Of a DNA stretch of 64,000 nt, positions 41,457-53,449 are shown in pieces. Origin of the DNA: Cladopsammia gracilis. Taxonomy: Eukaryota > Cnidaria > Anthozoa > Scleractinia > Dendrophylliidae. Each line of letters begins with the position of its first letter. The stretch's first letter is position 1. A program made the position numbers and the translations under genes. Below the pieces are notes generated by a model. The model made no database searches. It was not told the origin of the DNA and worked only from the letters and a program-made list of their open reading frames with translations. The DNA lies in assembly GCA_022457155.1 (NCBI GenBank), contig JAJGOT010000318.1:660001-724000 (forward strand), read 5' to 3'.

Positions 41457-42845
41457 TATTTACCGGCCGGGAGGTCCGTATAGGAAAAAACTGTGCCAGA
41501 GGTCTCGAGTACGGCCCGAGGCCGCAGGCCGAGGGCCGTACTCGAGACCGAGGGCACAGTTTTTTCCTATACGGACCGACCAAGGCCGGTAAATAACTTA
41601 TTTATTTTTTTCCTACTTCAATTCTGCGATTTGCCGAGAAAATCTTGATATACTTGTACAGCTTTTCAAGAAATGTCTTTAAGCGCCGCGTAAAGCAAAA
41701 CTGACACAACGCGTGCAAAAAGTAACTCGGTAATCTTCACAACTTTTTCATTCAGAAACCGAAAAAAACTTACTTTGCAAAGTGAACTGATTTCTATCAG
41801 TTTATTTCTCTCGGTAGAATAAACGGCGTTGTGTTTGCCTGCGGTGAGGTTAGAGAAATGTTCTTGCCTACAGCGAAGCCGTGGAAAGCTGAAGATTAAC
41901 TTTAAAAACTTTTCAAATTTTTCTACAAATGGAAAGTCGAGCGCATTCATAGCATTGCGAAACCTGAGCTATTCCTATTTAAAAATCATATCTTCTTGAA
42001 TGAAAACTTACAGAATTTAGATAAAAGAAGGCAAAAACTGTGGGATATAAGCATACTAACCGAGCAGTGTAGTTAAAGTACGAATTATCTCGTAAAATCG
42101 CGAAAATGCGTATAAATTAACTGAAAACAACCCGTACAAAACTAGAATGACAAATTTAGGCAACACTTTTCAATGAAATTTCACAGAATCTCGATTAGAA
42201 GAAAAAGAAAAACGGAAAAATAAGAACACTTAAATCAAATACAGTCAAAACCTTTGTAAACAAGCGCTAAATTGTCTTATTACAGTAAAATTTTTAAGCC
42301 ACAAATGTCGCTTTGCAAAAAAACAACAACAAACGCCGAACAAACTATAAAATCAACAAATCATAAAATCCAAACTTGTACTCGCCTTTTCGAGGAATAA
42401 CATTGGCCTTTAATTTTACGGCCGATTTTTCTATCCACTTAGTTTAATCTCTCTTTCTTCATTGAGTCTTTTTGATACCTCGTTGTAAGATCTTTAGCGT
42501 GTTTTCGGATCTTGGTCAGCCGATGTCAGCCATGCATGGTGAAACTTTGCTGGTTTTCTTCATTGTTTTCTTCATTTATGTCGTTAAATATTTCATCTTG
42601 CTAATAAAATTTGCTTTCGCTTTGGTAGCTTTCGTCTGGGTCCATATTTGACGAGAAAATTCAATAATACCAGGGCTCACAAGCTTAAAACAACGGAGTC
42701 ACAAATTATCGTGATTATGCAACTACGCTACCCGGGCGGAATCGTTGAGTGAGCGGGCAAGATCGTAAATTTCCGCCCGCTCCCGGAACCAATCATATTG
42801 CAGGATTCGCAGAATTCCGCCCGCTCGCGCTCTGAGAAAAAAATA
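41457..42845. mobile_element. Insertion within the tandem array, with a long hairpin at its left end
   Basis: Interrupts a tandem unit between '..atgttatttac' and 'aatacttatttactgggatg'. Its left end is a 140-bp palindrome (41457-41596) with 'ttatttaccggcc' at both ends. The rest has no gene; a 'ccgcccgctc' block is repeated at 42765-42830. Family not recognised. Confidence 0.6.
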
Positions 42846-42882
42846 AAAATACTTATTTACTGGGATGTGTTTCTTTTTTTAG

Positions 42883-42933
42883 CAATCCAATGAACGTCAA
42901 TCACTCCAGGAACTGTTGCATCTTATGCGGCAG
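42883..42933 (+). other. Mini-exon-like segment 3 (51 nt)
   Basis: Preceded by TTTTTTTAG, followed by GTAGGG. 17 codons, QSNERQSLQELLHLMRQ. Confidence 0.5.
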
Positions 42934-43978
42934 GTAGGGACTTCATGTAGACAACATTGTATGTTCCCACAGTTGAACCAGAGCTTCATTTCTACAGAAA
43001 ATCCTTGCAACTGTTTACCTTTTTCCTACAAATTATATATTTTCTAAGGAAGGGTAGATTGTCAACGTTTGCTAAATGACATTTTCATGAATCTTTTTTT
43101 TTTGTCATTTTTTTTTTTGTCATTTAAAAATGAAACAGCTAAACAGTGAATAATTGTTTGTTTCACATTGCAACAAAAATGGTTGAACTATATTTATGAC
43201 ATTTGTGTAACATTTATTGTGGCGAAGAATGTTTGATCATGTGGCCAGGGCTTTTATTTTTATGGGAAAATAGAAAAGATACAAAATGGTAACATGAATG
43301 GAAGTTTTGGAAATAGTCATGTAAACAGGCTCATTGAAAGACGATCGAGTATTTCCAAAGCAATTTTGAGTTCTTTTAAACTTTTACTAGAGGAAACACT
43401 GACAAATAGTTTCTTTCTTTCTTTTATGAAATATATTAAGCCTTCAAACCAATTTTCTTAGTTATTCACTTTAATTACGGTAAATGACTATACAGTCAAA
43501 CCTCTATTAAGCGGTCACCCTCGGGGAATAGCCAATTGACGGCTTAATAGAGATGACCACTTAAAAGAGGTCAAGTTTACAGTAAATAGGGTTTTCCGAT
43601 TTAGCGGAAACGGAAAGACTTTTTCCGCCTTGCTAGCTCATTGACCCATGAAAATGCGTTGTTGGGTCAATTTGCACAATGCATTTCCAGTTAGGGGCCG
43701 ACCATTTAACTTTTTTTTTTTGGGGGGGGGGATTTTGAAAAAAAATTTCCTGCAAGCGCTTGTCGGAAGAAAAAAATTGCATGCAGCACAAATGGAATAG
43801 AAAAAAAATTCTTGCAGTGCTGTAAGGAAGAAAAAAAATGTTACAAAGCTATTTTATTATTTAGACTGAGAGCTGTACAAAATCACCAGCGAAACTGTAA
43901 CTATTCTTCTCTTGCTTCCTTTTAAACTCTGGATTTGGACCCATAGATATCCAGACAATTGATGCTGACCCAGGTGTG

Positions 43979-44260
43979 TCATCTCATGAGAGGCTGGTTC
44001 AAATTAGGATGGCCGAATATTTCCAAGTTTTCAATTTAGATTTACAGGCTCGCATTCATTATGCATCTAATGACTCAAGGTCACACATTGCTGAACAGGT
44101 GATGAGAAGCTTGAATGAAGCAACTGGTGACGGCCGTTCCATTCCTGTTCCAAAGGTGCCTCTATTTGGGGGCCTAAATCAAGATCAGGTCTTATCACTT
44201 ACTCAAGATGAATTTAATGCCCTTGAATCCAAGCGCCAAGAGGAAATATCAAAGCTGTGA
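43979..44260 (+). pseudogene. Unrecognised coding fragment
   Basis: 94 codons from ATG 43979, open upstream to an AG at about 43951. Contains SSHERLVQIRMAEYF and GLNQDQVLSLTQDEFNALES, then stops at TGA 44258 with homologous-looking coding sense continuing beyond. Looks like a captured exon or a transposon gene piece. No function assigned. Confidence 0.4.
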
Positions 44261-44949
44261 GCAGAGGAAGTAGAAAGGCGGTATAGAGGGAAGAGGTGCT
44301 TGGAAACCTCTATACATTCTCGGTGCCCAAGCTATTCTCAGTCTGCCAATTTCTTCTTCGACGATGTATTCATGAAGAAAGTACATGATTCCTCACAAGC
44401 TAAACAGAGGTCTTGTGTAGGTAGTGCCTGAAAAGGTGGATAACGACAGTAAAGAAAAGCACAAAGATGTGTGTGATGAGAATAGACCTTATAGAATAAC
44501 TCAGGCCGGAATGATGTCAAAATGCAGGAAATGGCACTTGAGAGAACCTAAATTTGCAAAATTTCACGGGGGGGCATGCCCCCGGAACCCCCTAGAAACT
44601 CGCGCCTTCGGCGCTCGGAATAGCGCCTACGGCGCTAATAATTACTCCCTATTTTCCATCATATGGGGTTAGAATCTCTGTTACATTTGCTTGATGTGCA
44701 TCACTTTATGATATGACAATATTATAATGACTTCATATGACATGAGTGTAAAGAATGACTAAATACAAAAGCATAGCAGTGGAAACCTAAGGCTTGTGGG
44801 ATGTGGCTAAAAGTGTAATGCACAGAATACTGCACACTAAAGTGCACAATGTAAACTGTAGCCACAAATAGGGTACAAAGTCCACATAGGTAGCAAGTAT
44901 TACCCCTTAGCTACCAAAAAAAAAAATATATTTATAAAAGGAACTGAAC

Positions 44950-46535
44950 CCAAGCATTAGCAGCCATGGACAGCTGTTTCAGCCTAAGCCCTTGTTAGGC
45001 CTCATCAGCATGGCATAGCTGATACTAATGGCCTCAAGTATCCCACAATACATAAAGATAACAAGCAGTGAACATGTAGGGCTTGTGGGATATGACTAAA
45101 AGTGTGATACACAGAACACGAATGGTATTTGTACAGCAAAGAAGAAAGATTTTGTAAAGCTTACAAAATCTTAAGGCTCTATATCAGGACTATTGCTGCA
45201 ATAGCCACAATGTAAATGTAAATCAATTTTTGGAAAACTTGGACTGACCCTTCTTCAGGAAAAAAATGCTGCAGAGAACTGAGAAGGGAAAAAAATATCC
45301 TGCAAAGCATTGAGAAGGGAAAAAAAATCCTGCACACCGGGTCTCTAGAAAAAAAATTCTGTGACGTGCTAGACAATCAGAAGTTGAACGCGTACAATTG
45401 TACTAAAGAGGAGAATTTATTATGTCCATACGCATATTCAGGTCTCCATTTTTGGAGACACTGAAAAGTTATATTACTCATGAAGTCTATGCACTTTTCA
45501 GAAAGGACAAAATCCTACATTGTTCATATACTTACGATAAAGCCTTCTAAAGAAACACAACTGTACGCCGGATCGAAATTTGCACAAGACTAACCTCATT
45601 GGCCAGAATCTCTGGACCAATAGAAAAACAGGCGCGCATTGTCGATCCGCTAAGCGATTTATAAACGGCTAAAACCTTTGAACGTTACCAATATCCATGA
45701 GATATACCTCTAGCAACTGACGAGATTCACGAGTAGAATCGAAACTGCAGTCTTGCTCTAGCTTAAACATCTACGCATGGAGAGAAGTTAGAATATACTA
45801 GCATCCGTGAGATTTACAAAACAGCAACCATGCTGTAGATTATCTGTTGGATGCCAAATCAAACGCTATTACAAAACAACGGAGGTTTATCCTAGCTCCA
45901 CTGAGACACACTACTCAACTACATAACTAACTAAGGAGCTGAAAATTATTGCAAGAATTCATTATTCCATTGCAGTGGAATTGTAGACTACGGCTTTTTT
46001 AGACTTGGATCTAAGATGCCTAAATCCGTGATGGGACACACTTTCTTACAAGTCTCGCGCACCGCAGACTTTAGACACTACTGAAATCACGGCCTTAGAA
46101 ATTTAACGATCCTTGCATTTTCAAAGCGATAACAAACTTTAGCCGATTAGTATTTATCTTGCTACAAAAGTGAGCACAAAGAAACCACAATGTATGCCAA
46201 TAGAGCTAGCATCAAACAGGCATAAAGAAATATAATAATTCTAACGGCTCTATAAAGCATTAAATCTCCTATCAATTTGAGAGATAATCCGCCGAGATCA
46301 AAAGGTCAATATCAACAAAGAGAACAAATTCATAACTGATCTAAGGGCGCATTTCTCTCTTAAGTTTTACTGGGAAAGCTTTATGCTTTCTTTATACTTT
46401 TTAGCGAAGAGTAATACTAGTGTTTAGCCAGTCTTATTTTTACAGAGAGTCGCTTAAAGACGTGCTTGAAGACTTAAAACAGTACAATGGACACACAACA
46501 GGAGTCGTGTAGGTCTGTCAACCCCATTTATAACC
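44950..46535. other. Non-coding interior of the Harbinger-like element
   Basis: No open frame of note. A block of about 310 bp at 45058-45360 recurs in direct orientation at 46536-46860 with few changes, including the end-proximal A-rich 'gagaagggaaaaaaa' pattern, so part of the right end was duplicated. Confidence 0.6.
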
Positions 46536-47018
46536 AAAGATAACAAGCAGTGAAAATGTAGGACTTGTGGGATATGACTAAAAGTGTGATACACAGAACA
46601 CGAATGGTATTTGTACAGCAAAGAAGAAAGATTTTGTAAAGCTTACAAAATCTTAAGGCTCCATATCAGGACTATTGCTGCAATAGCCACAATGTAAATG
46701 TAAATCAATTTTTGGAAAACTCGGACTGACCCTTCTTCAGGAAAAAAAATGCTGCAGAGAACTGAGAAGGGAAAAAAAATATCCTGCAAAGCATTGAGAA
46801 GGGAAAAAAAAATCCTGCTCACCGGGTTTCTAGAAAAAAAAATTCTTGCTGACCAGAAATCACCCACCCCCCCTCAAAAGTTAAATGGTCGGCCCCTTAT
46901 TCATTGTCTATTTTTCTGTTGAGATGTTGGACAATAGAAAAGACTTTCTAAAACAAATACAATAGGTTGCTGCAATTTCAAAACAATTAAAAGCCCACAA
47001 ACCTATCAAATGATCGAT

Positions 47019-47116
47019 AATGCGTCACGTGCAGTGACTTTATATCTGATAAAAATATTACTATAGATTAGTATGTGGTGTTTTATTAGAATAAAGTCAC
47101 TGCACGTGACGTATTA
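47019..47116. mobile_element. Hairpin MITE
   Basis: About 24-bp arms containing GTCACGTGCAGTGACTTTAT and its inverse around an A+T-rich loop. Confidence 0.75.
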
Positions 47117-47307
47117 ATATTAATTATCATTATAATATTCATTAATAATTCATAAGGTTTCTGTCCAATCTCTGCGCAGCATTAAGTTCACGTGAACATA
47201 CTTGTATACCCGATAATAATCCCAAGTAGTTGAAAGCACGGGGAGGGTTTGAATAGTCAGCAGGGAAATGTTGGGGTTGATGAATTAATACAATAAATAA
47301 TGACCTT

Positions 47308-47420
47308 AATTAGTATTCTGTATATATACAGAATACTAATAGATCTATTAGTATTCTGTATATACAGAATACTAATAGATCTATTAGTATTCTGTATAAA
47401 CAGAATACTAATAGATTTTT
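47308..47420. repeat. Three tandem palindromes
   Basis: Unit 'attagtattctgtatata' followed by its own inverse, repeated three times and joined by AGATCT. Confidence 0.85.
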
Positions 47421-47699
47421 CTGTATGAACGATGCAGAACAGCTCGCAATTAAAATCCACATTTAATTTTTTGACTGAACTGCTTTATTGTTACAAATGT
47501 ATCTTACTTTACTTGTATTACGAGGAACAGTTTCTTTCAACCAAGATTCCTCCTCTTTAGGACTTTTTGGTTTCCTAAACGGACGAGCCATGCGTGTTAC
47601 GACTCCTCTGGCTGAGCAGCTATACCGAAGTGAATATTCAAATTTGTCTCGATTTTTCGCCCACAAAACACTATTGTTTAAAAAAGAAAAAGTTATTCA

Positions 47700-47870
47700 G
47701 GAACAGAGTGTTACATAACCTTATCCACGTTGGTGTTGTTTAAAAAAACAAAAGCTTGATCATTAACAGTGTGTTACATAAGGTCACATAACCAAATCCA
47801 CGTTGGTGTTGTTTAAAAAAGAAAAAGCTTGTTCATTAACAGTGTGTTACATAACCTTATCCACGTCGGT
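47700..47870. repeat. Tandem repeat, ~65-bp unit, about three copies
   Basis: Units contain 'gtgttacataaccttatcc' then 'cacgttggtgttgtttaaa' and 'gcttg(a/t)tcattaacagt'. Confidence 0.8.
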
Positions 47871-47927
47871 TTTCAGAAACAATAGAAAATGTTTGCATAA
47901 CAATGGAGTGTAAAATATCATAAGTAC

Positions 47928-48024
47928 TTTACAATATGAGTGGCGATGTTGTATCGGATTCACAATCTCTCGCCTTCGGCTCGAGATTGTAAATCCGATA
48001 CAACATCGCCACTCATATTGTAAA
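47928..48024. repeat. Long near-perfect hairpin
   Basis: Arms of about 45 bp, both containing 'gagtggcgatgttgtatcgg' or its inverse, around a small CCTTCGG loop. Only a base or two differ. Confidence 0.85.
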
Positions 48025-48030
48025 TAGTAC

Positions 48031-48270
48031 AAATATCAACTGACACAACAAATGGTGACTGAATCTTTAATATTCTTTCAACAAGCTTTGAACTTCACAT
48101 GTGCCGAATCTAATGCAAATGAGAAAACTCTGTTGTTCTTGCTCATTTACAAATATCAACTGACACAACAAATGGTGACTGAATCTTTAATATTCTTTCA
48201 ACAAGCTTTGAACTTCACATGTGCCGAATCTAATGCAAATGAGAAAACTCTGTTGTTCTTGCTCATTTAC
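48031..48270. repeat. Perfect 120-bp tandem duplication
   Basis: 48031-48150 and 48151-48270 appear identical; each starts 'aaatatcaactgacacaaca'. Recent duplication or assembly artefact. Confidence 0.9.
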
Positions 48271-48763
48271 ATTAGATTTGGCACATGAGAAGGTCAAAGT
48301 TTGAACCGGTCCTAATTCGATTGCATTACACAGTGGATTTACTTTTGCGCCAAATTAACGTTTATGTCCCTTTTCAGTAGTCATTGAACGGCTTTCGCTA
48401 TTCTCTCTACAAACATCTACAAGGAACGTAACTTAACAAAAGTGAAGCGACTATAATGTAACCAATATCCAAGTGTTGAATTTTTGCGTACGTACTGAAA
48501 CCACGTTGGTTCATCGCAGAAAATTTGTATTCGTCATTCTCTGTCGCTAAACAGCAAAAATCATACACCACTTACTAAGCGAGTTGTCTTTAGAAGAGCT
48601 CTGTTTGACAGGTTCCCCTTTTCATCAGAATTTTTGGCTCTCAAAACGTTCGACAACAAGAAGCGATGTTGACTCCTTCAGTCAGAGCTCGTATGCATGA
48701 GACAAAAGCTGTTTTTTTCGTATGCTAATTTCTTTCTTACGCAACTGCAGGTTTGGGTGGTAA

Positions 48764-49146
48764 TGGCCGTGTTTTCACGAGCGATTTTTCAAGTCGCTGA
48801 GCGAGTGACAGTCGGAAATCTCGTGAAAACAGTTGCTTGTCCAACTCGCTTAAAGTTAAGCGAGTCGGCGAACTACAATAGAATTCTCATTAAATTTAAG
48901 CCACCAAACCAGGTCGCTTAAGCTTGTCGGCAATTAAACAACAAAGAAGGGCATTGTATTGTCGTTCTTTTGTGTTCTAATTTTCTATTGTTTTAACAAA
49001 AGAAAATATATCGCGCATGGTATAAGAAAAATGAATAAAGTTCTGTCCGTGAAAACGCATAAATTTTTTAAGCTGCTTAACGCGGTCAGTAAACAAATTA
49101 CCTACAGGAATGTTAAGCGAGAAAAACCGCCTCGTGAAAACACAGC
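48764..49146. mobile_element. MITE with 17-bp inverted ends
   Basis: Ends GGCCGTGTTTTCACGAG and CTCGTGAAAACACAGCC around about 350 bp with no gene. Confidence 0.65.
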
Positions 49147-49603
49147 CATATGACTAATGTTTTTAATTTCTTTTGTTTTTTGCACGAACTGCACGTGCTA
49201 TGCTTCAACTTCCTGGCAATTTGCATACGGTGCACATTTGTATACGAACACACAATGCTACTTCCTAGCGTTCCTACATGTACTCTGAATTCCATTGTGC
49301 CATTCTAACAAAGGAGACTTGAATAATCACATCCCGGTAAGGCTGAGCCTGCACGTGAAAGATTATTATAGTATTTTTCATTGTTTCTGAAGTGGGCGAT
49401 TGCAAAACCGCGTACTTATAGACAAGTATCCCTCTTTAAAATACTGATCACCACCTTTCAGTGTCAAAGAAACGCGCATGGACCACGTTACAAAGTCGTT
49501 AGGAACGGTCGCCTCGCATTTTTAATGATTTTTTTGTTCTCATGCGACTGTCTTTTCGACTCCGACGGAGTTGATTTAACCTTCATAACTTTTTTTGGGT
49601 TTA

Positions 49604-49742
49604 CCTCGGTGTAAGAACCTGTGACTTTTTCCTTTGTTTTTTACCTTTGTAGAAGCACATTCCCAGTTGACTCCATTGTTTTAGGCCTTTTGTTTTCTTT
49701 GTTTTACGTCACTCGTGAGTTTCACAGGTTCTTACACCGAGG
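49604..49742. mobile_element. Hairpin MITE
   Basis: About 21-bp ends starting 'cctcggtgtaagaacctgtg' and inverse, 140 bp in all. Confidence 0.7.
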
Positions 49743-50179
49743 ATGAGCCCTTTTTTTTCTACGTCTACCTTGATTATCTTACCCCGTGAGAACATTGTCA
49801 AGTAGCAGACCACAGTTAGAGAACACCTCAGTAGCGCTCTCTCGAGAAAACAAGGCATCAGTTCCTAAACCGAAAACTTATCCAGATTAAAATTATTTTT
49901 TCCACAGTTAAAAAACTTTCGAAATACCGACCGAGTATAGGACAGAAGTCTGCATCCCTGCAAAGCTCTGACTGCAACAACTTCTCGATCAGTATCTTCA
50001 GAGGAATTGAGATACTTAAGCCGTGAAACCGGGAATGGAAACAATACTACAAACTCATGATACAATTTAAAATTGCCTACAGCCTAAAATGTCGAAAATG
50101 GAGTCAACATACAGCTGTGCAAATGAATTTATACCCGAGACTATATTAACTTTGTAAATGGTTTGAACCCAGGAGTATC

Positions 50180-50868
50180 AGTAGTCTGTTGTTTGTGATC
50201 GTCCGGGTGAGTGTAGTTCTGAAAAGAACTGTTGTTGTTGACAATGACTGACGTTTCGACAACCTGAGCGGAAGTCATCTTCAGAGTCATGTGAATTGTG
50301 AATGGTCAGTTGATGTTATATACGTCTGGTTATAACTGTCATTGGTCAGTTTAGCCGTGATGTTATTGGCTGTAGAGACTCAAGTCAGTGATAGGTGCGT
50401 TTCGATCCGTGTATTGTTAGTGTAATTTCTGTAGTCGTATTGTTAGTCAAATTTGTCAGTGAGTTCAGTCTATTGTTCGTCTGTTTTGTTTACTAACTTA
50501 GAACAGACACCACTGAACAGATGCCAACAGCTACCTGCGGCTTACAAACGACTTGTCAACAAAACAGACGAACAATAGACTGAACTCACTGACAAATTTG
50601 ACTAACAATACGACTACAGAAATTACACTAACAATACACGGATCGAAACGCACCTATCACTGACTTGAGTCTCTACAGCCAATAACATCACGGCTAAACT
50701 GACCAATGACAGTTATAACCAGACGTATATAACATCAACTAACCATTCACAATTCACATGACTCTGAAGATGACTTCCGCTCAGGTTGTCGAAACGTCAG
50801 TCATTGTCAACAACAACAGTTCTTTTCAGAACTACACTCACCCGGACGATCACAAACAACAGACTACT
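50180..50868. repeat. Large inverted repeat of Penelope-like sequence
   Basis: Arms 50180-50490 and 50558-50868, 311 bp each, about 98 percent inverse-identical, with a 67-nt centre. Each arm includes CTGAAGA, then GACTTCC...GGTTGTC, then GAAACG, the arrangement of a hammerhead-ribozyme-like core. I recall this from the terminal repeats of Penelope-like elements. No RT or GIY-YIG frame is present. Confidence 0.6.
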
Positions 50869-51428
50869 ATATTAACTGTCAAGCAAAACAAAAACGGTAC
50901 GTTTTCGAAATTCAGAAGACGTACCAGTACGTTTAGCAGTGCTCGGTTAATCCTCGTGTGCTTGGCCTTGTTTACAAAAAGGTAAACTAAGGTCACTCTA
51001 GCTGTCGAGAAAAAGCTACGCCGGGTTTACAGGTCTTTACAGGCAAATTCACCGCCAGAAACAACTTCATGAATCACGCTTTAGTGAATGTACCGACACC
51101 TATAGAACGAATTGAATGCCATTGTGATAATGTAATGGATAATTGAATCATTTATATATCCGGAAAAATCCTTCCGTTTCCGCGTTATTTCCGCTAAATC
51201 GGAAAACCCTAATATGGGGAGCGATTTAATTCCGGGGATTTGTTAAGGTGACCGCTTAATAGATGGCCGCTTAATAGAGGTTTGACCGTAATTGTATATG
51301 GCTTTCAAGCAATCAGAGCGGGCATAGTAATACTTATTATATTATTTGTAAAAGGAGATGAAAAATATTTATGTAAAGACACACATGATTGATACTTATT
51401 TTCTGATGGGATGTGTTTCCTTTTTCAG

Positions 51429-51479
51429 CATTCCGATGAACCTCAATCACTCCAGGAACGATTGGATGTTTTTCGGGAG
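51429..51479 (+). other. Mini-exon-like segment 4 (51 nt)
   Basis: Preceded by CTTTTTCAG, followed by GTAGGG. 17 codons, HSDEPQSLQERLDVFRE. Belongs to the array block to the right of the inserted transposon. Confidence 0.5.
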
Positions 51480-52249
51480 GTAGGGACTTCATGTATAAAA
51501 AGACATTATTGTATGTTCCCACAGTTGAACTAGAGCTTCATTTCTACACAAAATCCTTAGAAGTCTTAACTTTTCCCTACAAATGATATCTTTTCTAAGG
51601 AAGGATAGCTTGTCAACCTTTGCTATAAGACATTTCCATGAATCTTAAATAAAACAGCTAAACAGTCAATTATTGTTTGTTTCACAGGGCAACAAAAATG
51701 GTTGGAGTATATTTATGACATTTAAGTGTAACATTTTTTGAGGCAATCAATGTTTGATCGTGTGGTCAGGGCTTTAGTGTTGTTAGACAATTGCTACATT
51801 TTATGGGGAAAGAAAACGGATACAAAATGGTAACACGAGTGGAAGTTTGGGAGAATAAGAAATAGTCGTGGAAACAGGTTCAAAGACGAGTGTTTTCAAA
51901 TCTATTTCGAGTTCTCCCAAACTCTTACAAGTGGAAACACTGACAAATAGTTTGTTTATTTCTTTTATGAAATATCTAAATCTTCAAAACAGTTTTCTTA
52001 GTTTTTCACGGAAGTTTGGTAAATAGGAGCAGGCATAGTATCGCCTATTATATTATACTTAAAAGGAGATAATATTTATGTAAAAACTAGCGGAAACACT
52101 GACAAATAGTTCCTTTATTACTTTTATGAAATAGTTAAACGTTGAAATCAATTTTCTTAGTTTTTAGGTCTTCAAGCAATCAGAGCGGACATAGTATTGC
52201 TTATTATATTATTTGTAAAAGGAGATGAAAAATATTTTTGTAAAAACAC

Positions 52250-52556
52250 ACGTTTAATTATCAATTATTGGATGAGGTTGAGCATGATAGCGATAATTAT
52301 CAAGGCCAAAGTTTGTGTTATGCATATTCACTTTTTATTATGCATATTTCTGAGCTGCACTTGTAAAGACAAGAGCGCGCACAAAATAGTGATCAATTCA
52401 CAGCAGACAAACTATTGTCTGTTGGTATGACGTCACTTCTACATATATAAAATTCATTGTCTGTAGGTATGACGTAACAGAAACAGCAAGCAATAATTAG
52501 CTGCGTGCTTATAGCCAATCCAAATCGAGCTAGTGACACCAATGTATAATAATACT
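52250..52556. repeat. Dispersed repeat, copy 2
   Basis: Direct copy of 196-476 with about 25 bp extra near 52390-52420. Confidence 0.75.
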
Positions 52557-52814
52557 TATTTACTGATGGGATGTGTTTCTTTTTTTAGTTATCCCGCGGT
52601 GCATTTGCTACATCTCTGGAAATGATTTTGGCATGTTGCTGATTTTCGGCCGAGCACCGGGACTATTTACAACAAATAGTGCTACAACATTGAAAATAAA
52701 GCTATTTATACATGTAATCTTTAGAATACATCTACGTAAACCAGAGAATACTAACATAGCTAAACACGTGAACGGAGCTGAGCAACCACGCACAAAGATA
52801 ATGTGTGAACATAA

Positions 52815-53140
52815 AAAGCTTTGGACACTGTCGATCATAATATCTTATTAACGAAATTGTAATATTATGGGTTACGCGGTTCCTGTCACGAATGGTTTAC
52901 TTCGTATTTAAACAATCGTACCCAAACTTGCTAAATTAACTGCTCTTTGTCAACCCCAAAATTAGTTAAATTTGATGTCCCCCAGGGAACAATTCTAGGA
53001 CCTTTACTGTTTCTATTGTATATTAATGACCTGCCAAATTGCTTGTATTTTTCACAACCTAGAATGTATACAAAAGACACCAGGCTAACTTATGCCAGTG
53101 CAGATTTAAAACACATAGGTGATTGCCTTAACTATGATTT
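52815..53140 (+). pseudogene. LINE reverse-transcriptase fragment
   Basis: Reads TVDHNILL..., CHEWFTSYLNNRTQTC, then VPQGTILGPLLFLLYINDLP and RMYTKDTRLTYASADLKHIG. The A(D)D of the RT active site is replaced (YTKDT where YADDT is usual). Several stops. Jockey/CR1/RTE-type non-LTR retrotransposon remnant. Confidence 0.8.
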
Positions 53141-53178
53141 GAACCACAACATATGTATGGCTATCGGCCAATAAACTG

Positions 53179-53340
53179 GGGTAAACCTGGTCTTGTCCAA
53201 GCGATGTCTGTGATTCGCTAAGAAAACAATAGATTTGTCCCGCTGGGATAGGGATTAGGGATGGGGGTATTGTTCAAGTGATATATCAATTGTATCGTTT
53301 GCCAATCACAGACATCGTTTGGACAGCTAGGACCCCGCTC
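53179..53340. mobile_element. MITE with 8-bp target duplication
   Basis: Flanked by ATAAACTG (53171-53178 and 53341-53348). Imperfect inverted ends with GGGGT outermost and TCCAA(G/A)CGATGTCTGTGATT inside. The 8-bp duplication fits a hAT-type MITE. Confidence 0.8.
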
Positions 53341-53376
53341 ATAAACTGACCCTTAACTTTACTAAAACTGAGTTTA

Positions 53377-53449
53377 AGTAGTTAAGGACTTGGCGGCACC
53401 AGATCAGTTTTGCAAAACTGATCTGATACCAAGCCAAGTCTTAACTACT
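53377..53449. repeat. Terminal hairpin of Polinton-2
   Basis: 73-bp near-perfect palindrome, AGTAGTTAAG ... CTTAACTACT. The terminus is followed at once by its own inverse, as in the 435-bp outer part of the Polinton-1 repeat. Confidence 0.65.

Larger units (their letters stand above)
39366..43492 (+). repeat. Tandem array of ~0.7-kb units, left block
   Basis: Imperfect direct copies of a unit marked by 'ggtagggacttcatgtagac', 'gaactagagcttcattt', 'ctaaacagtcaat', 'gacaaatagtttcttt' and 'gggatgtgtttctttttt'. Copies begin near 39366 (partial), 39770, 40490 and 42850. The array resumes after an inserted transposon at 51289 and runs to about 52240. Each complete unit carries one mini-exon-like segment. 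Confidence 0.8.
43694..46896. mobile_element. PIF/Harbinger-like element, 3.2 kb, nested
   Basis: Ends GGGGCCGACCATTTAACTTT and inverse, flanked by TTA (43691-43693, 46897-46899). Three-base TWA duplications and GGG(G) ends are typical of Harbinger. The interior has A-rich 'tcctgca/g' segments in inverted positions near both ends. No intact transposase. Confidence 0.65.
43493..51288. mobile_element. Tc1/pogo-like transposon, hollowed by later insertions
   Basis: Terminal inverted repeats CAGTCAAACCTCTATTAAGC and, at the right end, its inverse with one change. Flanked by TA (43491-43492 and 51289-51290). Subterminal inverted blocks 'gggttttccgatttagcgga' lie at about 43590 and about 51190. 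No transposase was found; the interior is other elements (43694-46896, 48764-49146, 50180-50868). It splits a tandem-array unit. Confidence 0.7.

Noticed and set aside
44930..44942. CRISPR-like or regularly spaced repeats
   Set aside because: No array of short direct repeats with unique spacers anywhere in the window; repeats here are tandem or inverted transposon pieces.
43694..46896. Intact transposase in the Harbinger-like element
   Set aside because: Only a 94-codon unrecognised fragment is present; no DDE or Myb-like blocks seen.
47463..47718. Overlapping frames on both strands at 47.5 kb
   Set aside because: No motif, no splice logic and adjacent to low-complexity repeats; likely chance.
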